The translations under genes were made by a program, and so were the position numbers. Below, piece by piece: positions 20,060 to 30,953 of a DNA stretch of 64,000 nucleotides. Below the pieces are notes generated by a model. The model was given only the letters and a program-made list of their open reading frames with translations, had not been told where the DNA came from and did no database searches. The first letter of the stretch is position 1, and each line of letters begins with the position of its first letter. This DNA comes from Melieria omissa (Eukaryota; Arthropoda; Insecta; Diptera; Ulidiidae): assembly GCA_963971225.1 (NCBI GenBank), contig OZ020270.1:73052432-73116431 (forward strand). Reading direction: 5' to 3'.

Positions 20060-21261
20060 CTATATGAAATATGCAGGAAGGCCCTCCTCTAAAAAAGTGT
20101 CTTCTTCTTCGCTGTGTTGTTCTTGCTTCTGTTCATGTGAAGCCACCTCAGGATTTGCCTCTAAGTTAAAAAGTTTTTGTTGTTTGGGAAATCCTCCAGC
20201 TGATGAAGAGGGACCTCTTTTGGCAGTATTCCATTCCCTTGGGCGGTTCATATAATTGGCTTGCTTCGTCTGAACCGTTCCATCCACTTCCACTTTTACT
20301 ACCGGATTTGAAGAGGTGGTAGGTCCGTCAGGTCTCCAATGGTTGCCCTGTATGTTATTGGTGTTTGTTCGAAGGGACCCGAGCCAAACGGTTTATTGGT
20401 CCAACTATTATTAAAGCGTGTCCTGGGGGGAAGCGGGGGTCGTTACCCCGAGGCGAACATGTTATTTCTTGGAACAACTACCCTATTGATGATATTCACA
20501 TGGACTAGGGTATTTCTCATTGTCAAATTCTGGATGTCGAGACAGGCTGAGTATGCCTCTGGCAATGTTCGTGGCTTCTGGACGATTAACATTCGTGATA
20601 ATTCTGGATTAAGACCGCGGACAAACACATCCAACACCCGGTTCCTATAGGTTCCTATCAACACGTTTACGGTCTCTTCAGAGTATTCGTCTGTCTTTAT
20701 TTTATTAACTATGAGGGACAAGTCAACAAGTCTCGATCCTTTTTGCGCTAGTGGATTCAATTGGTGCTCGAGGGTTCCGATATCCCTTTTGTCGGCATAG
20801 TGAAGCAACAGCACCCTTTTCACCTCGGGCCAATCGTTGTTAAAGATATTGTGGGAGACCAAGGCGGCATCCGCCCTGCCTCGAATTTTTTGCCTTCTTT
20901 TATGGCCTCATAATCCCTAAGTATCGATTCAACATTGTTCAACCAGGAGATGTATTGTGAGGGGTTCCCCTCGAATACCTGAATCTCTTTTACTCAATCT
21001 GGAAGCCTACCGATTTCCTTGAGCTCTTCCTCCGTCATCGGGGTTCTAGTAATAACCGAGAATCTGGCCTCCCTGACGTCCCCGATGCGGCTCGGCTGCT
21101 CTAGGCCATTTATCCGTTCCCCTAACCTTTGTTCCATGAGCAAGATCGATCGCTCCACCTGGCTTCCAACGACCCTACGCGTCCATGGATGTTTTTAACT
21201 GCTCGAGAATGGCGTTTATTGCACCCGTCAGTTCTGTCACTGCTTTATTCAAATCTTCCAT
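20060..21261 (-). pseudogene. Errantivirus B gag
   Basis: Probable start at ATG 21,261 (MEDLNKAVTELTGAI). Capsid-like part at 20,443-20,862 has HYADKRDIGTLEHQL and VFVRGLNPELSRML, typical of gypsy-lineage gag. An acidic C-terminal part lies at 20,060-20,293. Frameshifts near 20,890 (A6 run) and between 20,443 and 20,293 break it. No zinc knuckle seen. Confidence 0.75.
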
Positions 21262-21317
21262 CCTTGCTACGTCTTTTCCCCCTTCCTTTATACTTAATTT
21301 TTATTTAACACTGAAGT

Positions 21318-22968
21318 TTATTTTATCTTATCTTATTTTATCTTATCTTATCTTATCTTATCTTATCTTATCTTATCTTATCTTATCTTATCTTATCTTA
21401 TCTTATCTTATCTTATCTTATCTTATCTTATCTTATCTTATCTTATCTTATCTTATCTTATCTTATCTTATCTTATCTTATCTTATCTTATCTTATCTTA
21501 TCTTATCTTATCTTATCTTATCTTATCTTATCTTATCTTATCTTATCTTATCTTATCTTATCTTATCTTATCTTATCTTATCTTATCTTATCTTATCTTA
21601 TCTTATCTTATCTTATCTTATCTTATCTTATCTTATCTTATCTTATCTTATCTTATCTTATCTTATCTTATCTTATCTTATCTTATCTTATCTTATCTTA
21701 TCTTATCTTATCTTATCTTATCTTATCTTATCTTATCTTATCTTATCTTATCTTATCTTATCTTATCTTATCTTATCTTATCTTATCTTATCTTATCTTA
21801 TCTTATCTTATCTTATCTTATCTTATCTTATCTTATCTTATCTTATCTTATCTTATCTTATCTTATCTTATCTTATCTTATCTTATCTTATCTTATCTTA
21901 TCTTATCTTATCTTATCTTATCTTATCTTATCTTATCTTATCTTATCTTATCTTATCTTATCTTATCTTATCTTATCTTATCTTATCTTATCTTATCTTA
22001 TCTTATCTTATCTTATCTTATCTTATCTTATCTTATCTTATCTTATCTTATCTTATCTTATCTTATCTTATCTTATCTTATCTTATCTTATCTTATCTTA
22101 TCTTATCTTATCTTATCTTATCTTATCTTATCTTATCTTATCTTATCTTATCTTATCTTATCTTATCTTATCTTATCTTATCTTATCTTATCTTATCTTA
22201 TCTTATCTTATCTTATCTTATCTTATCTTATCTTATCTTATCTTATCTTATCTTATCTTATCTTATCTTATCTTATCTTATCTTATCTTATCTTATCTTA
22301 TCTTATCTTATCTTATCTTATCTTATCTTATCTTATCTTATCTTATCTTATCTTATCTTATCTTATCTTATCTTATCTTATCTTATCTTATCTTATCTTA
22401 TCTTATCTTATCTTATCTTATCTTATCTTATCTTATCTTATCTTATCTTATCTTATCTTATCTTATCTTATCTTATCTTATCTTATCTTATCTTATCTTA
22501 TCTTATCTTATCTTATCTTATCTTATCTTATCTTATCTTATCTTATCTTATCTTATCTTATCTTATCTTATCTTATCTTATCTTATCTTATCTTATCTTA
22601 TCTTATCTTATCTTATCTTATCTTATCTTATCTTATCTTATCTTATCTTATCTTATCTTATCTTATCTTATCTTATCTTATCTTATCTTATCTTATCTTA
22701 TCTTATCTTATCTTATCTTATCTTATCTTATCTTATCTTATCTTATCTTATCTTATCTTATCTTATCTTATCTTATCTTATCTTATCTTATCTTATCTTA
22801 TCTTATCTTATCTTATCTTATCTTATCTTATCTTATCTTATCTTATCTTATCTTATCTTATCTTATCTTATCTTATCTTATCTTATCTTATCTTATCTTA
22901 TCTTATCTTATCTTATCTTATCTTATCTTATCTTATCTTATCTTATCTTATCTTATCTTATCTTATCT
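21318..22968. repeat. (TTATC)n pentanucleotide array 1
   Basis: About 1.65 kb of TCTTA/TTATC repeats, roughly 330 units, essentially perfect after a few TTTTATC variants at the left edge. It ends ...TATCT directly before the LINE at 22,969. The long Ile-Leu-Ser-Tyr-Leu open frame through it is only the repeat read in translation. Confidence 0.98.
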
Positions 22969-23583
22969 GAGATCTATCTGGCAACCCTGTCAGAGATTAC
23001 ACGTCGGTAATTGCGCGCTAAAGTTTTACTTAAAAATAAGTGTTTTCACGAAAAGTTTAATCATATCGGGCACATCACAGTGATATTATCCCTCCGCACT
23101 TTTATCTAAGCATAAAGTTCAGCAGAATCACGTCCTGATTTAATTTAATCACTGTAAGCAAATATTTCATTTACATATCAGCAGTGAGACTCCTAAGGGC
23201 AGCTGACAGCTGATCCCGCGTGAAATCTATCCACATTTATCCGCTTAAAGGCATAACAATTCACGACTGTCAGTTTACCCAATACGCAAACCTGAAACTA
23301 GCTGACTTGGCATTAACAATACACACAACAACAATTCCTGACTGGCATTTAACCCAATACGCAAACCAACCACTCACGGAGTTAGTATTAACAACATACA
23401 CAACAACCATCCTGGACTGTCAATTACCCATCGCGCAAACCTTTTGCTAGCTGACATAGAATAATTTGACAGCCGCGGATAAGGCGTAGGTATCAGCTGA
23501 TCTAATTCGAAGGCAGCTGATAAGAGAACGGTCCAGCTGGTCCTGTTTATACTCATAAGCTATGAAAACAAATTGTAAATATC

Positions 23584-24696
23584 ATGACGTCTCCTAGAGG
23601 CATTATTGATACTATCAGTGCCATTTGCAATGAAATTAAGCGACAATTAGCAGATTCTGGAAACATCAAGCGTGATATTAAAAATGCGATCAACGAACAA
23701 GTAGTAAAGCTAGCTTCGCTTATACCATTAATTGAAGCCCTCAGAGAACCAACTAGTCCAGAAACGGTCTCAGATCCTACCGACAACTTGCGAATGATTC
23801 TAAAAGAAGAGTTAGCAATTCTCAAGGATTCAATTAAGTCTGCCGAGCCTAGTGCGCCCAAGGCAAGTTATGCCAGCATTGTTAAAGCAAACACCACGCC
23901 ACAAGAAGCAGTCTCCAAGCCAGCCATTATAATTAGCGCTGCTGAGAGCACAGATGCGAGACATTCCCAGGTCATAAAAGCTTTTCGTAGCGGCGTTTCC
24001 TTTAGAGATACCAACTTTGCGCCCTCCAAACTAGTGCCGGTATCAAATAATAAGGTACGAATTGAATTCGACAATAACGAGCAATGCAGTATCACAATGA
24101 ACAAATTAGCAAACGTACCAGCCCTCAAAGCTGAGAACGCTAGGCAAAAGCAACCGTTGGTAATCATCAAGGGTGTTCCAAAGGAGGTTGACTCTGATGA
24201 ACTTATCAGCGTTGTAAAAAGCCAAAATCCAAGCGTCGATGCGGAAATAAAAGGCGAAAATTACATTAAGTTGCGTTTTAAGCGACAGAACCGCAAAAAC
24301 CCTGAGCACTTTTACAATGCTGTGCTTGAAGTCACCCCTTGCATTCGCAATGCAATGATTGCCCTCGGACGCCTCAACATCGACTTCATGCGACCAAATG
24401 TCTCTGATTTTAGTGCATTTGTTCAATGTTTTAAGTGCCTACAGTTCGGCCACACTCAAATCAAATGCAATGCACCAATATCAGTATGCTCGCACTGCGC
24501 CAGCAAAGAACACACGTTCGCCAACTGTCCCGATAAGGCGAACTGCGAAAAATTGAAATGCTTCAATTGCGCTACAAAAAATACGAAAACGAACTCAAAA
24601 ATTGATGAAACTCATTCAGCAACTAGCGCTAAACATTGTGCCCAAATCAAACATATGCAGCAATTGATTAACTCTCGCACCCATTATGGCTGCTAA
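23584..24696 (+). CDS. ORF1 (gag-like) of TTATC LINE, copy 1
   Basis: 370 residues from ATG at 23,584. The middle region (VIIKGVPKEVDSDELISVV) resembles the PRE_C2HC-type fold common in ORF1 of jockey, I and R1 LINEs. Two CX2CX4HX4C knuckles (CFKCLQFGHTQIKC and CSHCASKEHTFANC, near residues 283 and 302) and a looser third Cys/His cluster follow. Expected to coat LINE RNA. The last 11 bases, including the stop, overlap the ORF2 start. Confidence 0.9.
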   Translation: MTSPRGIIDTISAICNEIKRQLADSGNIKRDIKNAINEQVVKLASLIPLIEALREPTSPETVSDPTDNLRMILKEELAILKDSIKSAEPSAPKASYASIVKANTTPQEAVSKPAIIISAAESTDARHSQVIKAFRSGVSFRDTNFAPSKLVPVSNNKVRIEFDNNEQCSITMNKLANVPALKAENARQKQPLVIIKGVPKEVDSDELISVVKSQNPSVDAEIKGENYIKLRFKRQNRKNPEHFYNAVLEVTPCIRNAMIALGRLNIDFMRPNVSDFSAFVQCFKCLQFGHTQIKCNAPISVCSHCASKEHTFANCPDKANCEKLKCFNCATKNTKTNSKIDETHSATSAKHCAQIKHMQQLINSRTHYGC

Positions 24697-27600
24697 ACCA
24701 ATAAGCTTCATACAACTCAATGTCCATCATTGTCACACAGCACATAACGAGTTTCTGCAGTACTTTATGTCAAACGCAATTGACATTGCCCTGATATCGG
24801 AACCATACACCGGAAACATAAAAAAAGTGCGCTCTATCACAGGCGTCTCAATTTTTCAATTTGAAGCAGCTGACAGAACAATTAAGGCATGCATCTTTAT
24901 TAAAGAAACTCTAGGCGCTGCACTAGGTGTCTCGCAACTATCTACACCCAATCTTGCTATAGCAAAACTTTGCATGGATCAAAGAACAATGTATATAGCT
25001 AGCATCTACGTTGAGCCAAGTGTGGATCAATTCAACACCTTCCACGCTATCAATACATTTCTAGTGGCAACTTCTACATCATTTCAAATCGTTGGTGGCG
25101 ACCTCAATGGACGCCATTCGTTATGGGGGTCCAACATTGAAAACGGTCATGGACGGACTATAGCTGATATTATAGCCGCTAATCGCATGACTGTGTGTAA
25201 TCAAGGCAACATACCCACATTTAGTGCAATACGACATGGAATCACGGCTAGTTCTATAGTGGATATTACCTTATCCTCGGATAGCCTTGCCGACCACATC
25301 ATTGATTGGTGTGTTAATGTCGATGCGATTCAAAACTCTGATCACAGCGCAATAACTTTTAAAATAAAAAAATACGCAAATATAGCCCCATCAAAACGAA
25401 AATCAACGTATCTGTTTAATAACAAAACGGCCAAATGGCACATGTTCAAAGAAAGTCTCGAACAATGTCTTCAGCAGCTCGGCGTACTAAGCGTGGATCT
25501 GTTTACAATTACCACGGACGGCTTAGACAAGGTAGTAATGAACGTAACAGAAGCCATCACTCAAGCTTGCACAAAGTCCATGAAGCTGCGAGGATCTGCC
25601 AAGCCCTACAATCCTTGGTGGAATGCAGATCTACAGGTTTTAAAAAACCAATGCATTAAGCTTCATCATAAGCTCAATCGCCTGCGCAAAGCCAATAAGT
25701 CTACAAATACTACGGCAGAGGAACACGCCACTGCTAAAAAGCTCTATGCCAATGCGCTACGGGAAGCATCGGTTGCCGATTTCCGCCAATTCTGCTGTAG
25801 GCAGGGAAAAGAGGAGGTGTGGTCACTAACAAATCGAATCATTAAAGATGCACCATCTCAACGTCCGCCAACTACGCTCAAATACGCTGGCACCTACACT
25901 CAGACAAGTCAGGAGACCGCGGAAGCTTTACTGCATCATTTTTACCCTGACGACACTCCAGACATAACAGATCATCATCGCTTTATACGGGAAAATGTCG
26001 TTGGCGCATTGGACACGGTGAGAGATTTAGAATTTTCGGAGGACGAGGTAATGGAGGCTTTGACTACGATGAGTCCTAATCGTGCACCTGGCATCGATCA
26101 TTTGACATCAGACATATGCCTCGCATTTGCTAAGGAAAATTTAACGTTTTTGACGGCTCTATACAACACTTGCCTTAGACTAGGTCATTTTCCAAAACCA
26201 TGGAAAGAAGCCTACGTTAAAATTCTTCCAAAAGCCAATAAGCAGGACATGAGCGATTTGTCATCGTATCGTCCTATTGGACTTCTTCCTGTGCTGGGTA
26301 AACTTCTGGAAAAACTTTTCATAAAGCGTCTCACCTATTACGCAGAAAAGCATCAAATATGGTCGTCGTTGCAATACGGATTCAAGGAGCAAATATCAGC
26401 AGTCGATGCGCTTCGCAATGCAATAAAGCACATTGAAAGCAAAAAACGTCAAAAACAACAAGTCATCTGCATATCGTTGGATATAAAATCAGCCTTTGAC
26501 AATGCATGGTGGCCTTGTCTGCTGCACCAGCTTGCACGATATCGAGCGCCCTCGAACATTTATGGACTCATCTGCAGCTACCTGGACCAAAGAACGGTTA
26601 GAATCGATTATGCGGAAGCTACGGCTATGAAAACAATGACGAAGGGCTGCATCCAAGGCTCAGTGTGTGGGCCAACATTTTGGAACATAATTTTAGATGA
26701 ATTGCTGTCGCAGCATTTGCCTAGTGGGTGCGTCATACAAGCTTTCGCGGATGACGTCCTTCTCACAGTCAGCGCCAAAACCACTGATATACTGAAACGT
26801 AATGCTAACGCTGCTTTGCAATTGATATACAATTGGGGAGTCAATTCTAAGCTAACATTCGGTGAAGCGAAAACGCAGATTATGGCCTTTACTTCCACTG
26901 CGAAATCCGCTGAAATTCAAATCAACGGTACTTCTTTACAATTTGTTAGCGAAATCAAGTTATTGGGAGTAGTTATTGACGAATGTCTCAAATTCACAGC
27001 TCACGCACGCTACGTTCTTAGTAAGGCTCAGCGTATCTTTACCACCCTCTGCAAATTTGTTAGGCCGACATGGGGAGTGCATGCAGAAAATGTGTCCATC
27101 ATATACAAGCAAGTTATTGAGCCAACAGTTACTTACGCTGCAGGAATTTGGGGCAAGGCAGTCAAATTTTATTATATCCGGCGGTTACTCCGCTCCTTTC
27201 AAAGATGTTTTGCCATTCGAGCAATCAAAGCATTTCGCACTGTGTCCATCACTTCAGCTCTAGCGCTTGCTGGATTTACTCCACTACACCTCAAAATAAG
27301 CGAGGCAATGAAAATAGGCGAGGTAAAATCCAGCGGCACACTCCCAATGCTACCCACGGATATTACACTGCAGCAACGAATTCGTACCCATGATCAACTG
27401 CATCCAGCAAAACGGCAAACAATCGAATACACAGCAGTGCAGACACAGGAGCAAGTAAACCTTCACTCTAGGCGGAATGCGATTCAGATCTTTAGCGATG
27501 GAAGCAAACAGGAATCGGGCGAATGTGGAGCGGCATTTACAGTACGCCATCTGAGTGGGAGCTGGGAAAACCAAAAGTTTAAGCTACACGACTCATGTAC

Positions 27601-28348
27601 GGTATTTCAGGCTGAGGTATATGCGATAGATGCAGCCCTGGCATGGGCTCAAACTATTTTCACAACAGAGAGCATACAATTGTTCAGCGACAGCCAATCA
27701 AGCCTGGAAGCCATAAAGAACCGAAGTAATGATATGCCACTCATAGTGTCAATTCATGAACGGCTCCTCCATCTTCGTCACAATCGCTCTGTCGACTTCT
27801 TCTGGGTCAAGGCACACGTTGGGATTGAAGGCAACGAGCTCGCTGATCAACTAGCAAAAGAAGCATCAACCCAAGACTCCAGCTTAGCATTCACGCAGTT
27901 TCCTCTGAGTTATGCGAAACGACTTATTCGCTCAGAGACAGCAGCGGCATGGCAGCAAGAATATCTTTCTGAAACAACCGGTGCAGCAACCAAAGCCTAT
28001 TTCAATTCGCCGACCGAAGCCAAAGCATACGCTGAGTGTTTCGGCATATCTTTCGAAATGACGCAAATTTTAACCGGCCATGGCTTTCATAAAGTTTATT
28101 TGAAACGTTTTAAAATAATTGAAGACGATGCTTGTCCCTGCAACCACAACACCCCACAAACTTTGGATCATCTGCTGATGGACTGCCCGCGGTACGATAA
28201 GGCGAGGCATCGTCATCTGATTTGCTGCAAGGACCTACTAGTATCACCCTATGATCTCAAAGCCATAATCAAACACAAACTAACAATAGAGTCGTTCAGA
28301 AAATTTGTTTCGTACATAATACAAACCCTTAAAAATTTCAATGAATAA
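24686..28348 (+). CDS. ORF2 of TTATC LINE, copy 1: endonuclease-RT-RNase H
   Basis: 1,220 residues, ATG overlapping the ORF1 stop. APE-type endonuclease: FIQLNVHHCH at the start, GGDLNGRHSLWGS near 136, SDHSAITF near 218. RT: NRAPGIDHLTSD near 470, LDIKSAFDNA near 605, KGCIQGSVCGPTFWN near 653, FADD near 686. RNase H: FSDGSKQESG near 935, VFQAEVYAIDAA, LFSDSQSS, GNELADQL near 1,048, so the acidic residues are present. C-terminal Cys/His motif CPCNHNTPQTLDHLLMDC. RT motifs point to the R1 group, many members of which insert at fixed sites; the added RNase H is less usual there. No disabling change seen. Confidence 0.93.
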   Translation: MAAKPISFIQLNVHHCHTAHNEFLQYFMSNAIDIALISEPYTGNIKKVRSITGVSIFQFEAADRTIKACIFIKETLGAALGVSQLSTPNLAIAKLCMDQRTMYIASIYVEPSVDQFNTFHAINTFLVATSTSFQIVGGDLNGRHSLWGSNIENGHGRTIADIIAANRMTVCNQGNIPTFSAIRHGITASSIVDITLSSDSLADHIIDWCVNVDAIQNSDHSAITFKIKKYANIAPSKRKSTYLFNNKTAKWHMFKESLEQCLQQLGVLSVDLFTITTDGLDKVVMNVTEAITQACTKSMKLRGSAKPYNPWWNADLQVLKNQCIKLHHKLNRLRKANKSTNTTAEEHATAKKLYANALREASVADFRQFCCRQGKEEVWSLTNRIIKDAPSQRPPTTLKYAGTYTQTSQETAEALLHHFYPDDTPDITDHHRFIRENVVGALDTVRDLEFSEDEVMEALTTMSPNRAPGIDHLTSDICLAFAKENLTFLTALYNTCLRLGHFPKPWKEAYVKILPKANKQDMSDLSSYRPIGLLPVLGKLLEKLFIKRLTYYAEKHQIWSSLQYGFKEQISAVDALRNAIKHIESKKRQKQQVICISLDIKSAFDNAWWPCLLHQLARYRAPSNIYGLICSYLDQRTVRIDYAEATAMKTMTKGCIQGSVCGPTFWNIILDELLSQHLPSGCVIQAFADDVLLTVSAKTTDILKRNANAALQLIYNWGVNSKLTFGEAKTQIMAFTSTAKSAEIQINGTSLQFVSEIKLLGVVIDECLKFTAHARYVLSKAQRIFTTLCKFVRPTWGVHAENVSIIYKQVIEPTVTYAAGIWGKAVKFYYIRRLLRSFQRCFAIRAIKAFRTVSITSALALAGFTPLHLKISEAMKIGEVKSSGTLPMLPTDITLQQRIRTHDQLHPAKRQTIEYTAVQTQEQVNLHSRRNAIQIFSDGSKQESGECGAAFTVRHLSGSWENQKFKLHDSCTVFQAEVYAIDAALAWAQTIFTTESIQLFSDSQSSLEAIKNRSNDMPLIVSIHERLLHLRHNRSVDFFWVKAHVGIEGNELADQLAKEASTQDSSLAFTQFPLSYAKRLIRSETAAAWQQEYLSETTGAATKAYFNSPTEAKAYAECFGISFEMTQILTGHGFHKVYLKRFKIIEDDACPCNHNTPQTLDHLLMDCPRYDKARHRHLICCKDLLVSPYDLKAIIKHKLTIESFRKFVSYIIQTLKNFNE

Positions 28349-28582
28349 CCTATAATTTGAAGAAAGATCGGATTTATATTTATATTATAACGTATTATCA
28401 CCAGCCCGTATCCATTCGCGGGCCGTATTATTTCAATCACAAAAATGCAATTTATTTATCACATTTTGTACACAAGAAATTTATATGTATTGTAATGTAA
28501 AAGAAAACTAAAAAGAAAGAAAATGAAATATACATTCTCAAAACGCAGATAGCGTGGAGAGGTCAAAGGAAAAAAAAAAAAA

Positions 28583-29215
28583 TCTTATCTTATCTTATCT
28601 TATCTTATCTTATCTTATCTTATCTTATCTTATCTTATCTTATCTTATCTTATCTTATCTTATCTTATCTTATCTTATCTTATCTTATCTTATCTTATCT
28701 TATCTTATCTTATCTTATCTTATCTTATCTTATCTTATCTTATCTTATCTTATCTTATCTTATCTTATCTTATCTTATCTTATCTTATCTTATCTTATCT
28801 TATCTTATCTTATCTTATCTTATCTTATCTTATCTTATCTTATCTTATCTTATCTTATCTTATCTTATCTTATCTTATCTTATCTTATCTTATCTTATCT
28901 TATCTTATCTTATCTTATCTTATCTTATCTTATCTTATCTTATCTTATCTTATCTTATCTTATCTTATCTTATCTTATCTTATCTTATCTTATCTTATCT
29001 TATCTTATCTTATCTTATCTTATCTTATCTTATCTTATCTTATCTTATCTTATCTTATCTTATCTTATCTTATCTTATCTTATCTTATCTTATCTTATCT
29101 TATCTTATCTTATCTTATCTTATCTTATCTTATCTTATCTTATCTTATCTTATCTTATCTTATCTTATCTTATCTTATCTTATCTTATCTTATCTTATCT
29201 TATCTTATCTTATCT
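28583..29215. repeat. (TTATC)n array 2
   Basis: 633 bp, TCTTA x 126 plus TCT, no interruption noticed. Starts TCTTA directly after the poly(A) of copy 1 and ends TATCT directly before copy 2. Confidence 0.98.
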
Positions 29216-29840
29216 GAGATCTATCTGGCAACCCTGTCAGAGATTACACGTCGGTAATTGCGCGCTAAAGTTTTACTTAAAAATAAGTGTTTTCACGAAA
29301 AGTTTAATCATATCGGGCACATCACAGTGATATTATCCCTCCGCACTTTTATCTAAGCATAAAGTTCAGCAGAATCACGTCCTGATTTAATTTAATCACT
29401 GTAAGCAAATATTTCATTTACATATCAGCAGTGAGACTCCTAAGGGCAGCTGACAGCTGATCCCGCGTGAAATCTATCCACATTTATCCGCTTAAAGGCA
29501 TAACAATTCACGACTGTCAGTTTACCCAATACGCAAACCTGAAACTAGCTGACTTGGCATTAACAATACACACAACAACAATTCCCAACAATTCCTGACT
29601 GGCATTTAACCCAATACGCAAACCAACCACTCACGGAGTTAGTATTAACAACATACACAACAACCATCCTGGACTGTCAATTACCCATCGCGCAAACCTT
29701 TTGCTAGCTGACATAGAATAATTTGACAGCCGCGGATAAGGCGTAGGTATCAGCTGATCTAATTCGAAGGCAGCTGATAAGAGAACGGTCCAGCTGGTCC
29801 TGTTTATACTCATAAGCTATGAAAACAAATTGTAAATATC

Positions 29841-30953
29841 ATGACGTCTCCTAGAGGCATTATTGATACTATCAGTGCCATTTGCAATGAAATTAAGCGA
29901 CAATTAGCAGATTCTGGAAACATCAAGCGTGATATTAAAAATGCGATCAACGAACAAGTAGTAAAGCTAGCTTCGCTTATACCATTAATTGAAGCCCTCA
30001 GAGAACCAACTAGTCCAGAAACGGTCTCAGATCCTACCGACAACTTGCGAATGATTCTAAAAGAAGAGTTAGCAATTCTCAAGGATTCAATTAAGTCTGC
30101 CGAGCCTAGTGCGCCCAAGGCAAGTTATGCCAGCATTGTTAAAGCAAACACCACGCCACAAGAAGCAGTCTCCAAGCCAGCCATTATAATTAGCGCTGCT
30201 GAGAGCACAGATGCGAGACATTCCCAGGTCATAAAAGCTTTTCGTAGCGGCGTTTCCTTTAGAGATACCAACTTTGCGCCCTCCAAACTAGTGCCGGTAT
30301 CAAATAATAAGGTACGAATTGAATTCGACAATAACGAGCAATGCAGTATCACAATGAACAAATTAGCAAACGTACCAGCCCTCAAAGCTGAGAACGCTAG
30401 GCAAAAGCAACCGTTGGTAATCATCAAGGGTGTTCCAAAGGAGGTTGACTCTGATGAACTTATCAGCGTTGTAAAAAGCCAAAATCCAAGCGTCGATGCG
30501 GAAATAAAAGGCGAAAATTACATTAAGTTGCGTTTTAAGCGACAGAACCGCAAAAACCCTGAGCACTTTTACAATGCTGTGCTTGAAGTCACCCCTTGCA
30601 TTCGCAATGCAATGATTGCCCTCGGACGCCTCAACATCGACTTCATGCGACCAAATGTCTCTGATTTTAGTGCATTTGTTCAATGTTTTAAGTGCCTACA
30701 GTTCGGCCACACTCAAATCAAATGCAATGCACCAATATCAGTATGCTCGCACTGCGCCAGCAAAGAACACACGTTCGCCAACTGTCCCGATAAGGCGAAC
30801 TGCGAAAAATTGAAATGCTTCAATTGCGCTACAAAAAATACGAAAACGAACTCAAAAATTGATGAAACTCATTCAGCAACTAGCGCTAAACATTGTGCCC
30901 AAATCAAACATATGCAGCAATTGATTAACTCTCGCACCCATTATGGCTGCTAA
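29841..30953 (+). CDS. ORF1 (gag-like) of TTATC LINE, copy 2
   Basis: 370 residues, reading identically to the copy 1 protein, with the same CCHC knuckles. Intact; overlaps ORF2 by 11 bp. Confidence 0.9.
   Translation: MTSPRGIIDTISAICNEIKRQLADSGNIKRDIKNAINEQVVKLASLIPLIEALREPTSPETVSDPTDNLRMILKEELAILKDSIKSAEPSAPKASYASIVKANTTPQEAVSKPAIIISAAESTDARHSQVIKAFRSGVSFRDTNFAPSKLVPVSNNKVRIEFDNNEQCSITMNKLANVPALKAENARQKQPLVIIKGVPKEVDSDELISVVKSQNPSVDAEIKGENYIKLRFKRQNRKNPEHFYNAVLEVTPCIRNAMIALGRLNIDFMRPNVSDFSAFVQCFKCLQFGHTQIKCNAPISVCSHCASKEHTFANCPDKANCEKLKCFNCATKNTKTNSKIDETHSATSAKHCAQIKHMQQLINSRTHYGC

Larger units (their letters stand above)
22969..28582 (+). mobile_element. TTATC-associated R1-type LINE, copy 1, full length
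   Basis: 5,614 bp starting GAGATCTATCTGGCAACC and ending in A13, embedded in (TTATC)n on both sides. 5' UTR 615 bp, ORF1, ORF2 overlapping by 11 bp, 3' UTR about 220 bp. Differs in length from copy 2 only by a 10-bp tandem duplication in the 5' UTR and one A in the tail. Both ORFs are intact. Confidence 0.93.

Noticed and set aside
21185..23083. Open frame of 632 codons with Ile-Leu-Ser-Tyr-Leu repeats (also 28,554-29,330 and 34,811-35,641)
   Set aside because: It is the translation of the (TTATC)n arrays, which lack stops in this frame; no gene.
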